From IMG/VR virus record IMGVR_UViG_3300032297_000260, positions 1-44,146 of that record: a stretch of 44,146 nucleotides of DNA. One strand, given 5' to 3'. Below, piece by piece: positions 1-5,410 of the stretch (the stretch's first letter is position 1; the number at the start of each line of letters is the position of its first letter). Below the pieces are notes generated by a model. That model saw only the letters and a list, made by a program, of their open reading frames with translations, was not told the origin of the DNA and did no database searches. This stretch comes from a virus. The position numbers were made by a program, and so were the translations under genes.

Positions 1-457
1 CCTTAATTGTTGACAATGCTTCTTCCAAAGACACATACCGATCGCTGTGCTCTGCTACAAACCAAGTTGCAACACCGTTGACGTTGCGCAGGATGTATTC
101 GTATTCCTCATACTGGTGGTTGGCTTTGTAGTCCTCGAAGTCCTTGAACTTCTTGGCACTCGTACCGAGCTCACCGCGATCGCGTCCGTAGAAGGTACAC
201 ATATCTTCAGTCAGCTTAACGAAAGCTTCAACTTCTTCCTTAGGCAAGTCAAACTGGCTAAAGGCGTGCTTGGTACCGATCGTAGGACGCAGGCTAGACA
301 GGTCGCCCAAGTCAATCAAGTCACGCAAGATGAAAGGGTTGCTGTAGTTCTCAAACAAGATCTTGCCGTTGTGTTCGAGATAGCCGTCCCAGTGGCAATA
401 GACTTGCTGTACTGTACCGTCTGCGAATTCCAATGCGATAGTGCTTCGTGTTCCCAT
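1..457 (-). CDS. Conserved phage protein, 3' end beyond window
   Basis: The reading frame runs off the left edge, so only the first 152 residues are seen. It starts MGTRSTIALEFADG and has the run YCHWDGYLEHNG, an N-terminus I associate with a conserved protein of unknown function in T4-like and other large phages. The start is fixed by AGGAG six bases before the ATG at 457-455 and by a strong early promoter about 35 bases further upstream. It is soluble, with no membrane segment or signal peptide. It is the last gene seen of the minus-strand early block. No function can be assigned from the sequence. Confidence 0.85.
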   Translation of the reverse strand, partial: MGTRSTIALEFADGTVQQVYCHWDGYLEHNGKILFENYSNPFILRDLIDLGDLSSLRPTIGTKHAFSQFDLPKEEVEAFVKLTEDMCTFYGRDRGELGTSAKKFKDFEDYKANHQYEEYEYILRNVNGVATWFVAEHSDRYVSLEEALSTIK

Positions 458-491
458 TTTATGCTCCTAGTGTGTTGCTGTGTAAGTGTTA

Positions 492-520
492 ATTATAGCA
501 CGGTTTTACCATTCTGTCAA
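492..520 (-). promoter_or_regulatory. Early sigma70-type promoter
   Basis: On the minus strand it reads TTGACA, a 17-base spacer containing TGGTAAAACC, then TATAAT. It lies about 35 bases upstream of the conserved protein starting at 457. The end of the gene at 506-757 runs into it: the TAA stop of that gene is the TAA of TGGTAAAACC. Confidence 0.9.
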
Positions 521-757
521 CTGATAGTCTGCAATAACCCTATCCTCATCATGGTCATAAGACAGGAATACTTTAGTACTATCAGAACCGCCCTCTACAG
601 GAAAGACTGCCTGATAGCAGAACTGCCCGCCGTTGGTGATGCCCAGGAACTTGCAGGCCAAGAAGTTTGGACCCTTGTAGCCTGACAACTGTGCGGCTTT
701 GGTTAGATACTGCGGTGAATACGAAGTTAGAACTTCGATAGTTTCTGCTGTGATCAT
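506..757 (-). CDS. Small early phage protein, unknown
   Basis: Encodes 83 residues with no recognised domain. The start ATG at 757 follows AAGGAG by five bases. It lies 9 bases after the stop of the 72-residue gene at 767-985 and so is probably the second gene of that early unit. Its last codons and TAA stop lie inside the next early promoter (492-520). The residue mix suggests a small globular beta-rich protein, with many aromatic residues and no membrane segment. Function unknown. Confidence 0.75.
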   Translation of the reverse strand: MITAETIEVLTSYSPQYLTKAAQLSGYKGPNFLACKFLGITNGGQFCYQAVFPVEGGSDSTKVFLSYDHDEDRVIADYQLTEW

Positions 758-766
758 AGTTGCTCC

Positions 767-985
767 TTAACAGTCTGGGTCAAATGATTCCCACTCTTGG
801 GCTTCGTCGGGCTGGCCGTCTTCCTCGCAGTCGTGGACTTCAAGTGTCAGGTCGTTGATGATATCCTCTAAACGCTCAAAGGCTGTTTGACAACGATCGC
901 CTTCGAGGTTGTAGACGATAGTAGCGGCACGATCTAACAGCTCAACAACTTCGTCTAGCTTTGTTAGGTATTCGTCTCGGTCCAT
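767..985 (-). CDS. Acidic 72-aa early protein with DGQPDE-QEW tail
   Basis: A helical, acidic 72-residue protein. Residues 1-50 are heptad-like and may be helical. Residues 55-72 form a distinctive tail (DGQPDE at 56-61, QEW, FD, final DC) that recurs at the same position in the otherwise different 72-residue protein at 3023-3241, with 13 of 18 residues identical. AAGGAG sits five bases before the ATG and an early promoter (1013-1041) lies 28 bases upstream. The function is unknown. The shared tail suggests a common binding partner or a partial duplication. Confidence 0.8.
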   Translation of the reverse strand: MDRDEYLTKLDEVVELLDRAATIVYNLEGDRCQTAFERLEDIINDLTLEVHDCEEDGQPDEAQEWESFDPDC

Positions 986-1012
986 GTCTGCTCCTTGTTA
1001 GTGTATGTGTCT

Positions 1013-1041
1013 ATTATAGCAAGGTTTTACCAGTTTGTCAA
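1013..1041 (-). promoter_or_regulatory. Early sigma70-type promoter
   Basis: Minus strand TTGACA, a 17-base spacer with TGGTAAAACC, TATAAT; 28 bases before the ATG at 985. The stop codon of the gene at 1045-1266 lies just upstream of the -35. Confidence 0.9.
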
Positions 1042-1044
1042 CCA

Positions 1045-1266
1045 TTAGTAAAAAGATGTTGTAAATTCACAACGGCTGTAGATCATTTCCCTAACAGCGG
1101 TATCGTTGATCTCGCCAAACTGATCACGCTTCTGATCACCAATAACCCGCATGATCATCATAGTCTGCTTCCAATCAAGCCCTGCGGCCTTGGCCAGCTC
1201 TACAACCTTGTCTGCGACCAAGTTGCCCTGGTCTGTGAACATATCATAATCATTCATTTGTTGCAC
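1045..1266 (-). CDS. Small early phage protein, unknown
   Basis: About 70 residues, mostly predicted helical, no known domain. Two starts compete. GTG at 1266 has GGAGG five bases before it. ATG at 1257 overlaps the stop of the upstream gene (1250-1252) but is 14 bases from that GGAGG. I keep the GTG on spacing. It overlaps the end of the DUF1281-like gene and is probably translationally coupled to it. The stop abuts the next early promoter. Function unknown. Confidence 0.7.
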   Translation of the reverse strand: MQQMNDYDMFTDQGNLVADKVVELAKAAGLDWKQTMMIMRVIGDQKRDQFGEINDTAVREMIYSRCEFTTSFY

Positions 1267-1870
1267 TGAGGCCTCCGTCTAAGTCAATGTCAATGTTCTC
1301 GTCATCTTCTTCGTTCTCTGCTTCCCACTCTGCGGCACTCTCACTGATACCAAACGCCTCGTCCAATTCCACAGGCAATGTTTCGGCAATCTCAACACTA
1401 CTCAGGTCACCGTATTCGTAATAGTCGTCATCACCGTTGTCCCAAATGCCAGCAAAGGCCATACCTGACTCGCAATACATTGCACGGATACGGAAGCCCA
1501 TGTTCATCAACTTCTCGTAGGCAGCAATAGGAGGAGACCACGCACTGTCAAAGCCTAACATCAATCCGCCTGGGATGTCCTGTGCAGGGTTGCCGTCTGC
1601 ACCAATCTCCCACTTGGTGCCCCACTCGTTGACACAGAAGTCATACCAATTGCCATAACCGTATTTCTCGATGTTGGCTTTGGTCTTCTCTAGAAGCTTA
1701 GCCTGCTCGTCTGTATCACCAAACGATCCAGATACAGTATCACTTAACTCTTTAGGCACTGGGATGAACTCTTGTAGCAAGCCTTCACCGTTAAACGCAG
1801 AGCGAACACGCTCAAGCATCTTAGGGTCATCGTGGTAGATCTCTACCGAGTTGTTGCACCAATTAGGCAT
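1250..1870 (-). CDS. YubB/DUF1281-like ferredoxin-fold protein
   Basis: A 206-residue protein opening MPNWCNNSVEI, the hallmark of the DUF1281 / YubB ferredoxin-like family found on plasmids and phages. The central part holds the family-typical WGTKW and FDSAWSPP regions, where a Trp-Gly-Thr-Lys-Trp stretch precedes an aromatic core. Residues 175-206 are strongly acidic and look disordered. The family has no established biochemical role. The start at 1870 overlaps the last base of the stop of the 68-residue gene upstream, so the two are coupled. Placement in the early block suggests a role in host takeover, but that is inference. Confidence 0.85.
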   Translation of the reverse strand: MPNWCNNSVEIYHDDPKMLERVRSAFNGEGLLQEFIPVPKELSDTVSGSFGDTDEQAKLLEKTKANIEKYGYGNWYDFCVNEWGTKWEIGADGNPAQDIPGGLMLGFDSAWSPPIAAYEKLMNMGFRIRAMYCESGMAFAGIWDNGDDDYYEYGDLSSVEIAETLPVELDEAFGISESAAEWEAENEEDDENIDIDLDGGLSATNE

Positions 1871-2076
1871 TAGTAAGGTCCTTCCGAAAGTTCTGCAATC
1901 TCTTCATCAACGACACCAATGTCGATGATACGGGCTGTTTGGTCTTCGTTGCTGACGCCTTGAAAGGCTGTACGGAACGACTGGTACTCTGCAAGGAAGT
2001 CCAAGACATGAGCTTTCTCCCAGTCATCTGGCACTTCCAACTCTTGCCTTAGGATAGTTGTTACAAGAACTTTCAT
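1870..2076 (-). CDS. Small early phage protein, unknown
   Basis: Encodes 68 residues, beginning with a hydrophobic strand (MKVLVTTIL) and ending in an acidic helix. GGAG is seven bases before the ATG at 2076. It sits one base after the gene at 2078-2344 and shares its stop/start junction with the DUF1281-like gene. It is likely the second gene of the unit driven by the promoter at 2376-2404. No domain recognised. Confidence 0.75.
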   Translation of the reverse strand: MKVLVTTILRQELEVPDDWEKAHVLDFLAEYQSFRTAFQGVSNEDQTARIIDIGVVDEEIAELSEGPY

Positions 2077-2077
2077 C

Positions 2078-2344
2078 TTAGATCTCCGTTTCGTATTCGT
2101 AGAACTTAACAGCAGGGTCCAACTTCTTCAACTGTTTAGCCGCAGTCATCAGCTCCTTATATCTCCGATTGACCTCTGCGCGAGGAAGTTCCCCATCGCA
2201 GGTCAAGTTCTCAGGGCTAAGGGCCGCGTCAATCATATCTGCGACACGCTGACGACCACGAACTGTTTGAATCTCGTATTGCTCGCCTTTGAAGAATGAA
2301 TTCCAGTGATTCTTCTGTGCAATGAACTCTTGTAGTGCTTTCAT
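2078..2344 (-). CDS. Small early phage protein, unknown
   Basis: Encodes 88 residues, basic in the middle and probably helical. The start ATG at 2344 follows TAGGAG by five bases. It is the first gene after the promoter at 2376-2404 and heads a run of four genes (this one, then 1870-2076, 1250-1870 and 1045-1266). No recognised motif. Confidence 0.75.
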   Translation of the reverse strand: MKALQEFIAQKNHWNSFFKGEQYEIQTVRGRQRVADMIDAALSPENLTCDGELPRAEVNRRYKELMTAAKQLKKLDPAVKFYEYETEI

Positions 2345-2375
2345 CTTTGCTCCTAGTTGCGTTGTGTAAGCCTTA

Positions 2376-2404
2376 ATTATACAGTGGTTTTACCAGTTTG
2401 TCAA
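2376..2404 (-). promoter_or_regulatory. Early sigma70-type promoter
   Basis: Minus strand TTGACA, 17-base spacer with TGGTAAAACC, TATAAT; 32 bases before the ATG at 2344. The TGA stop of the upstream membrane-protein gene (2401-2403) lies inside its -35 hexamer. Confidence 0.9.
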
Positions 2405-2637
2405 CCAAATGCTTTGTATAACCCTACAAGCCCTATGGCTAATGATACAATGTTAACTACAGCCTGTGGCTTATTTGCCACACGGACAGCCCAGATCAAG
2501 AATGCCACAGTGCCCACAGCGAACACCAAAATATTGTAAGGGTAGACACTGGGACCAATTGCGTTCAGCACATGGCCTGCAATGATGGCCACAGCACCTA
2601 CCCACTGTAGCACTTCGTCTGTTCTTTTGTAGCTCAT
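2401..2637 (-). CDS. Small three-helix membrane protein
   Basis: Encodes 78 residues with about three hydrophobic segments (roughly residues 11-29, 33-50 and 59-76), so an inner-membrane protein. Its ATG overlaps the TGA of the 125-residue gene upstream (ATGA), implying coupled translation. Its own TGA is embedded in the -35 of the following promoter. It could change host membrane properties early in infection, or be a small holin-like or superinfection protein; neither is shown by the sequence. Confidence 0.7.
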   Translation of the reverse strand: MSYKRTDEVLQWVGAVAIIAGHVLNAIGPSVYPYNILVFAVGTVAFLIWAVRVANKPQAVVNIVSLAIGLVGLYKAFG

Positions 2638-3011
2638 ACACTAACGCCTTCACGCTCTAGTTCTTCGTTAATAGCCTGCAATTTACGCATCAAAGGCCAT
2701 ACTGCCTCTTTGGCCTCAACCATTGCTTCCCAGATCAAGTCTTCAGCCGTGCCGTCTGTCAGCACTTCTTTAGCGTCTTCGTACATGCAGCCGCCAATAC
2801 ATGCTGAGCCCATTTCGTACCCGTCAAGCATAACACGCACTCGCAACATGAACCAGTCCAGTACGCCACGATTGACCTTGTCTTCCATCTCTGCTATATC
2901 GTAGCAAGAGTCATCAAAACAATCGCGGACTGAGATGTCTTCCCAAGTCTTGTCTACAATAACAGTGAAGCCATTGCGCTCGTAGGTAGCCAGTTTATCG
3001 TAGTATCGCAT
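2634..3011 (-). CDS. Early phage protein, unknown
   Basis: Encodes 125 residues starting MRYYDKLATYERNGF. I place the start at 3011 because AAGGAG lies seven bases before it; a longer frame back to 3050 would run into the tail of the gene upstream. It is acidic, with Cys residues clustered at about 30-35 and 70-74 (CFDDSC, CIGGC), and could bind a metal, but no known finger pattern fits. It sits 11 bases after the gene at 3023-3241, in the same unit. Confidence 0.7.
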   Translation of the reverse strand: MRYYDKLATYERNGFTVIVDKTWEDISVRDCFDDSCYDIAEMEDKVNRGVLDWFMLRVRVMLDGYEMGSACIGGCMYEDAKEVLTDGTAEDLIWEAMVEAKEAVWPLMRKLQAINEELEREGVSV

Positions 3012-3022
3012 AGTCTTTCTCC

Positions 3023-3241
3023 TTAACAGTCTGCGTCGAAGTCTGCCCACTCTTGCATCTCATCGGGCTGGCCATCGTCCTCATCCTCATCCTCGTACTG
3101 TTCTTCGATGAACTCGTTAGCCTCCATCATGTCTTGCACATCATCTTCACTCATATACTTCAAGCAGGCATTGATAACAAGATCGCGATCAATAAGTCCA
3201 TCGTCAATCATTTCCAACAGCATGTTTGTATATTTCCGCAT
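3023..3241 (-). CDS. Conserved acidic early protein with DGQPDE-QEW tail
   Basis: A 72-residue protein whose N-terminal half (MLLEMIDDGLIDRD, then KYMSEDDVQDMME) resembles a small conserved protein of T4-like marine phages. Residues 43-56 are nearly all acidic. The C-terminal 18 residues repeat the tail of the 72-residue protein at 767-985, and DGQPDE falls at residues 56-61 in both. AAGGAG is five bases before the ATG, with an early promoter 28 bases further up. Function unknown; the charge could suit DNA mimicry or binding to host proteins, which is only a guess. Confidence 0.8.
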   Translation of the reverse strand: MRKYTNMLLEMIDDGLIDRDLVINACLKYMSEDDVQDMMEANEFIEEQYEDEDEDDGQPDEMQEWADFDADC

Positions 3242-3268
3242 ATCAGCTCCTTGTTAGTGTATGTGAGT

Positions 3269-3297
3269 ATTATAACATGGTTTTACCACTCTGTCAA
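3269..3297 (-). promoter_or_regulatory. Early sigma70-type promoter
   Basis: Minus strand TTGACA, 17-base spacer with TGGTAAAACC, TATAAT; 28 bases before the ATG at 3241. Confidence 0.9.
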
Positions 3298-3321
3298 CCA
3301 AAGACCCTTTCGGGTCTAGGG

Positions 3322-3594
3322 TCAAGCAGATTCGAGCATGTTAGCAGGCACCCTCCAAAGACCCTGCGGAGTACGGACTGTGACATACTTGATAGCAATC
3401 TTGTCTACTGTACCACGCAGGGTCATGCCTGTTTTAGAACTAGTGAACTGAACAGCGGAACCCAACGACAGGCTTCGTTTAGTCTGCTCAGTGAGGCGTG
3501 CCCGAGCAAACTTCACAGCATCGATGATCGAGCTCAGTTGCTCGTTAGTGAAGTTGCCTTGCAGAATCTCTGCATTGATAGTTTGAACTGACAT
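3322..3594 (-). CDS. Small early protein with SH3/KOW-like half
   Basis: Encodes 90 residues. The first 40 look helical. Residues 43-90 read like a small beta-barrel: GSAVQFTS, GMTLRGTVDKI, YVTVRTPQGLWRVPANML, in the style of KOW/SH3-type RNA- or protein-binding folds. AAGGAG is six bases before the ATG, under the promoter at 3622-3650. The fold is my inference from the pattern of Gly, Val and Thr; no family name is certain. Confidence 0.7.
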   Translation of the reverse strand: MSVQTINAEILQGNFTNEQLSSIIDAVKFARARLTEQTKRSLSLGSAVQFTSSKTGMTLRGTVDKIAIKYVTVRTPQGLWRVPANMLESA

Positions 3595-3621
3595 CGTTTG
3601 CTCCTTAGTGTGTAAGCCTTA

Positions 3622-3650
3622 ATTATAATTGGTTTTACCAACTCTGTCAA
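3622..3650 (-). promoter_or_regulatory. Early sigma70-type promoter
   Basis: Minus strand TTGACA, 17-base spacer with TGGTAAAACC shifted by one base, TATAAT; 28 bases before the ATG at 3594. The TGA stop of the gene at 3647-3796 is inside its -35. Confidence 0.88.
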
Positions 3651-3796
3651 TCAACAACCCTACGAAGACTAGGGTTACTGCGAACGACCTTGCGCCAATC
3701 CCACAGTGATTGAACATAGGCCTTGCGGCTCTGAGTAAACTTGGGATCACGCTTTGCGGCCCAAACTACGAAGTTGACCCGTTCTACAGTTGTCAT
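3647..3796 (-). CDS. Small basic protein, unknown
   Basis: Encodes 49 residues, strongly basic and Trp-rich (VVWAAKRDPKF, SLWDWRKVVR). I choose the ATG at 3796, whose first base is the last base of the TGA ending the upstream gene (TGATG); a longer frame to 3832 would lie inside that gene. The charge would suit nucleic-acid or membrane binding, but nothing specific is recognised. Its stop codon sits in the next promoter. Confidence 0.6.
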   Translation of the reverse strand: MTTVERVNFVVWAAKRDPKFTQSRKAYVQSLWDWRKVVRSNPSLRRVVD

Positions 3797-4077
3797 CACA
3801 TGCTCCAATAGAGTTCGCTTGAAGGATCGCATGAGCGGGGAGTGTCTGCAGGGATCTGCACATCTACGCCCGTCATTAGGTTCTTGACAGTCTTCATTGT
3901 AGGGAAGTACTCAAAGCGGTAGCCCTTGCTTGCAGGGTACAGCCAGTAGAGTCCATTGCACTCATGTCGCATAGCTTCCGCAGTACGACCTGCCCACACT
4001 GTAGTAGAGACCAAACGCTCGCCACTCTTGGTGCGCTTGTCTGCTTTATAAATGTACATGGTGTAGTCTTGTTTCAT
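3796..4077 (-). CDS. Small early phage protein, unknown
   Basis: Encodes 93 residues. Two ATGs are adjacent at 4080 and 4077. The second is chosen because its AAGGAG spacing is five bases, as in the neighbouring early genes, against two for the first. The sequence has a beta-rich start (YTMYIYKADKR, RLVSTTVWAGRTAEAM) and Tyr/Trp-rich middle (LYWLYPASKGYRFEYFP). It is probably a small single-domain protein of unknown role, followed by the coupled 49-residue gene. Confidence 0.75.
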   Translation of the reverse strand: MKQDYTMYIYKADKRTKSGERLVSTTVWAGRTAEAMRHECNGLYWLYPASKGYRFEYFPTMKTVKNLMTGVDVQIPADTPRSCDPSSELYWSM

Positions 4078-4099
4078 CATTGCTCCTTAGTGTGTGTCT

Positions 4100-4128
4100 A
4101 TTATAACATGGTTTTACCAGTTTGTCAA
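4100..4128 (-). promoter_or_regulatory. Early sigma70-type promoter
   Basis: Minus strand TTGACA, 17-base spacer with TGGTAAAACC, TATAAT; 23 bases before the ATG at 4077. The TGA of the GIY-YIG gene (4125-4127) lies inside the -35. Confidence 0.9.
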
Positions 4129-4463
4129 TCCCCACGAACATCTGTGTTCAATGCGGGCTTGATCATGCGGCGAAGCTCAACTTCACGCTTATGTGCCGCG
4201 GCCTTGCCTCGTATGACTTCATGCACATAGACCTCTATCTCACTCTTGTCACTCAACTTGCGAAGTTCCGCACACAGAAGCCAGTTCTTGTCTTCTGTCT
4301 TAGCGCGATAGAAGTGCTTTGCGGCACGGGCCAAAACACTCTTGTTCACAGTGCTGGCGGTCTTTGCAGTCACGCCTATGTAGTTCTTGCCATTCACGAC
4401 CAGCTCATATATTATATGATTGCGGTCTGTGCGCTTCTTGCGGAGTGTGTTTGTTGCTGTCAT
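4125..4463 (-). CDS. GIY-YIG nuclease-domain protein
   Basis: A 112-residue protein consisting of little more than one GIY-YIG domain: IIYEL at 17-21, NYIG at 27-30, Arg at 46 in an LARA helix, Glu at about 94-96 and the Asn of LNTD near 106. These match the Tyr, Arg, Glu and Asn expected of the fold. There is no DNA-binding module of the kind found in homing endonucleases, so it may be a free-standing nuclease for host DNA degradation or phage DNA processing. The chosen ATG at 4463 is only seven bases downstream of a perfect -10, with no room for a Shine-Dalgarno. Longer frames would start upstream of the promoter. Confidence 0.8.
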   Translation of the reverse strand: MTATNTLRKKRTDRNHIIYELVVNGKNYIGVTAKTASTVNKSVLARAAKHFYRAKTEDKNWLLCAELRKLSDKSEIEVYVHEVIRGKAAAHKREVELRRMIKPALNTDVRGD

Positions 4464-4469
4464 GTAGTG

Positions 4470-4498
4470 ATTATACAGTGGTTTTACCAAACAGTCAA
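4470..4498 (-). promoter_or_regulatory. Early promoter abutting the GIY-YIG start
   Basis: Minus strand TTGACT, 17-base spacer with TGGTAAAACC, TATAAT. Only CACTAC separates the -10 from the ATG, so transcription should begin at or one base before the start codon, giving a leaderless mRNA. Confidence 0.85.
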
Positions 4499-4538
4499 CC
4501 AAAGACCCGCAAAAAGATCTGTGTTCAAAAAGCCACAG

Positions 4539-4567
4539 TTGACGGCACTCCAATTTGAGCATATAAT
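4539..4567 (+). promoter_or_regulatory. Sigma70-type promoter
   Basis: Plus strand TTGACG, 17-base spacer, TATAAT; 28 bases before the ATG at 4595. It lacks the TGGTAAAACC spacer motif of the minus-strand early promoters and is back to back with the promoter at 4470-4498. Confidence 0.8.
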
Positions 4568-4594
4568 ACACGCATACACTAAAAAGGAGCTCAA

Positions 4595-4855
4595 ATGTCA
4601 AATATTAAAACAGCTAATATTGCAAAAGCTAAAATTGTTTATAATAAAACAAAAGAAACTTACAAAATCGTTTTTGCATTTAATGTACATATTAAAGAAA
4701 AAGATAATGGAGATATTGTACACATATTCCCTACACAAGCAAAATGCAATTATGTAAGCGGAGATATTGTATATGAAGAATTACAAAAAGATAAACTACG
4801 CATTATAGAAACTGCTAAAAAGCAAATGCGTACCGATTATGTAGAATTTGTTTAA
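4595..4855 (+). CDS. Small basic AT-rich protein, unknown
   Basis: Encodes 86 residues, Lys-rich and beta-patterned (AKIVYNKTKETYKIVFAF), with no known domain. AAGGAGCTCAA precedes the ATG. This gene and the 49-residue gene after it are visibly more AT-rich than the adjacent minus-strand early block, which hints at separate origin. It is the first gene of a two-gene unit with its own promoter that ends at the terminator at 5026-5053. Confidence 0.75.
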   Translation: MSNIKTANIAKAKIVYNKTKETYKIVFAFNVHIKEKDNGDIVHIFPTQAKCNYVSGDIVYEELQKDKLRIIETAKKQMRTDYVEFV

Positions 4856-4871
4856 TTAAAAAGGAGTTAAT

Positions 4872-5021
4872 ATGTTAGATTATAAACAGCGTTTAGATAA
4901 TATTATGTTGCAACTGCAAACTATTATCGATGAAGAATATGAAGATAATGATAATGTACAAGACGCATTTAATACGCTTGCAGTAGTATTAGATGAAGAA
5001 TATGCTCGTAGTAATATATAA
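4872..5021 (+). CDS. Small acidic protein, unknown
   Basis: Encodes 49 residues, acidic and helical (MLDYKQRLDNIMLQLQ, then DEEYEDNDNVQDAF). AAGGAG lies six bases before the ATG at 4872, and the gene starts 16 bases after the preceding stop. A rho-independent terminator follows five bases after its stop. No function can be assigned. Confidence 0.65.
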   Translation: MLDYKQRLDNIMLQLQTIIDEEYEDNDNVQDAFNTLAVVLDEEYARSNI

Positions 5022-5025
5022 TAAT

Positions 5026-5053
5026 AAAAGCGCCCAGGAGGCGCTTTTTATTT
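5026..5053. terminator. Bidirectional rho-independent terminator
   Basis: Stem AAAAGCGCC / GGCGCTTTT around the five-base loop CAGGA, with T-rich tails on both strands. It closes the plus-strand two-gene unit from the left and the minus-strand tRNA unit from the right. Confidence 0.85.
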
Positions 5054-5078
5054 GACCGGATTTTCGGATAATATTATC

Positions 5079-5156
5079 TGGTGGGCCCCCCGTGAGTCGA
5101 ACACGGCACCAATGGATTATGAGTCCACTGCTCTAACCAACATGAGCTAGGGGCCC
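5079..5156 (-). tRNA. tRNA with CAU anticodon (Met or lysidine-Ile)
   Basis: A 78-base cloverleaf with acceptor GGGCCCC/GGGGCCC, D arm GCTC/GAGC, anticodon loop CTCATAA, T arm CCGTG-TTCGACT-CACGG and an encoded CCA. The loop is shared by elongator tRNA-Met and by tRNA-Ile(CAU), which is modified to read AUA. The acceptor and D arm resemble the E. coli ileX type somewhat more, but the sequence alone does not settle it. Confidence 0.93.
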
Positions 5157-5163
5157 TTTAACT

Positions 5164-5249
5164 TGGTGCGACTGGCCGGAATCGAACCGGCACGCCATTA
5201 TAGCGAGAGATTTTAAGTCTCTTGTGTCTACCTATTTCACCACAGTCGC
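5164..5249 (-). tRNA. tRNA-Leu(UAA)
   Basis: An 86-base class II tRNA: acceptor GCGACTG/CAGTCGC, anticodon TAA in loop CTTAAAA, long variable arm (TCGCTATAATGGCG), T arm GCCGG-TTCGATT-CCGGC and an encoded CCA. It reads UUA, which is frequent in the AT-rich genes from 11.7 kb onward. It is in one unit with tRNA(CAU). Confidence 0.95.
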
Positions 5250-5257
5250 GATATTGA

Positions 5258-5353
5258 TTAAGATTTATTATGGTCCCGTATCTTATAATACAGTGTTTTA
5301 GCCGTAAACACAGCTATAAACCCTATTAGAAATGCTCGTATAATGCGCCACAT
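5258..5353 (-). CDS. 31-residue membrane peptide
   Basis: A short gene starting MWRIIRAFLIGF, with a hydrophobic segment over residues 5-17 followed by a basic tail. AGGAG sits six bases before the ATG at 5353, and a perfect early-type promoter is 29 bases upstream. It precedes tRNA-Leu by nine bases. Small one-helix peptides are common in phage early regions. It could alternatively be just the leader of the tRNA transcript, but the well-placed Shine-Dalgarno favours translation. Confidence 0.6.
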   Translation of the reverse strand: MWRIIRAFLIGFIAVFTAKTLYYKIRDHNKS

Positions 5354-5381
5354 TGCCTGCTCCTGTTTAGTGTATGTGTTA

Positions 5382-5410
5382 ATTATACACTGAAAATCAC
5401 TTGCTGTCAA
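5382..5410 (-). promoter_or_regulatory. Sigma70-type promoter of the tRNA unit
   Basis: Minus strand TTGACA, 17-base spacer, TATAAT, without the TGGTAAAACC motif. The TGA of the glycosyltransferase gene (5397-5399) lies in the spacer. It drives the 31-residue peptide and both tRNAs. Confidence 0.88.

Noticed and set aside
4122-4757. Long plus-strand open frame (211 codons)
   Set aside because: It runs antisense to the GIY-YIG gene and through two promoters and the start of the gene at 4595. Both true genes have better signals.
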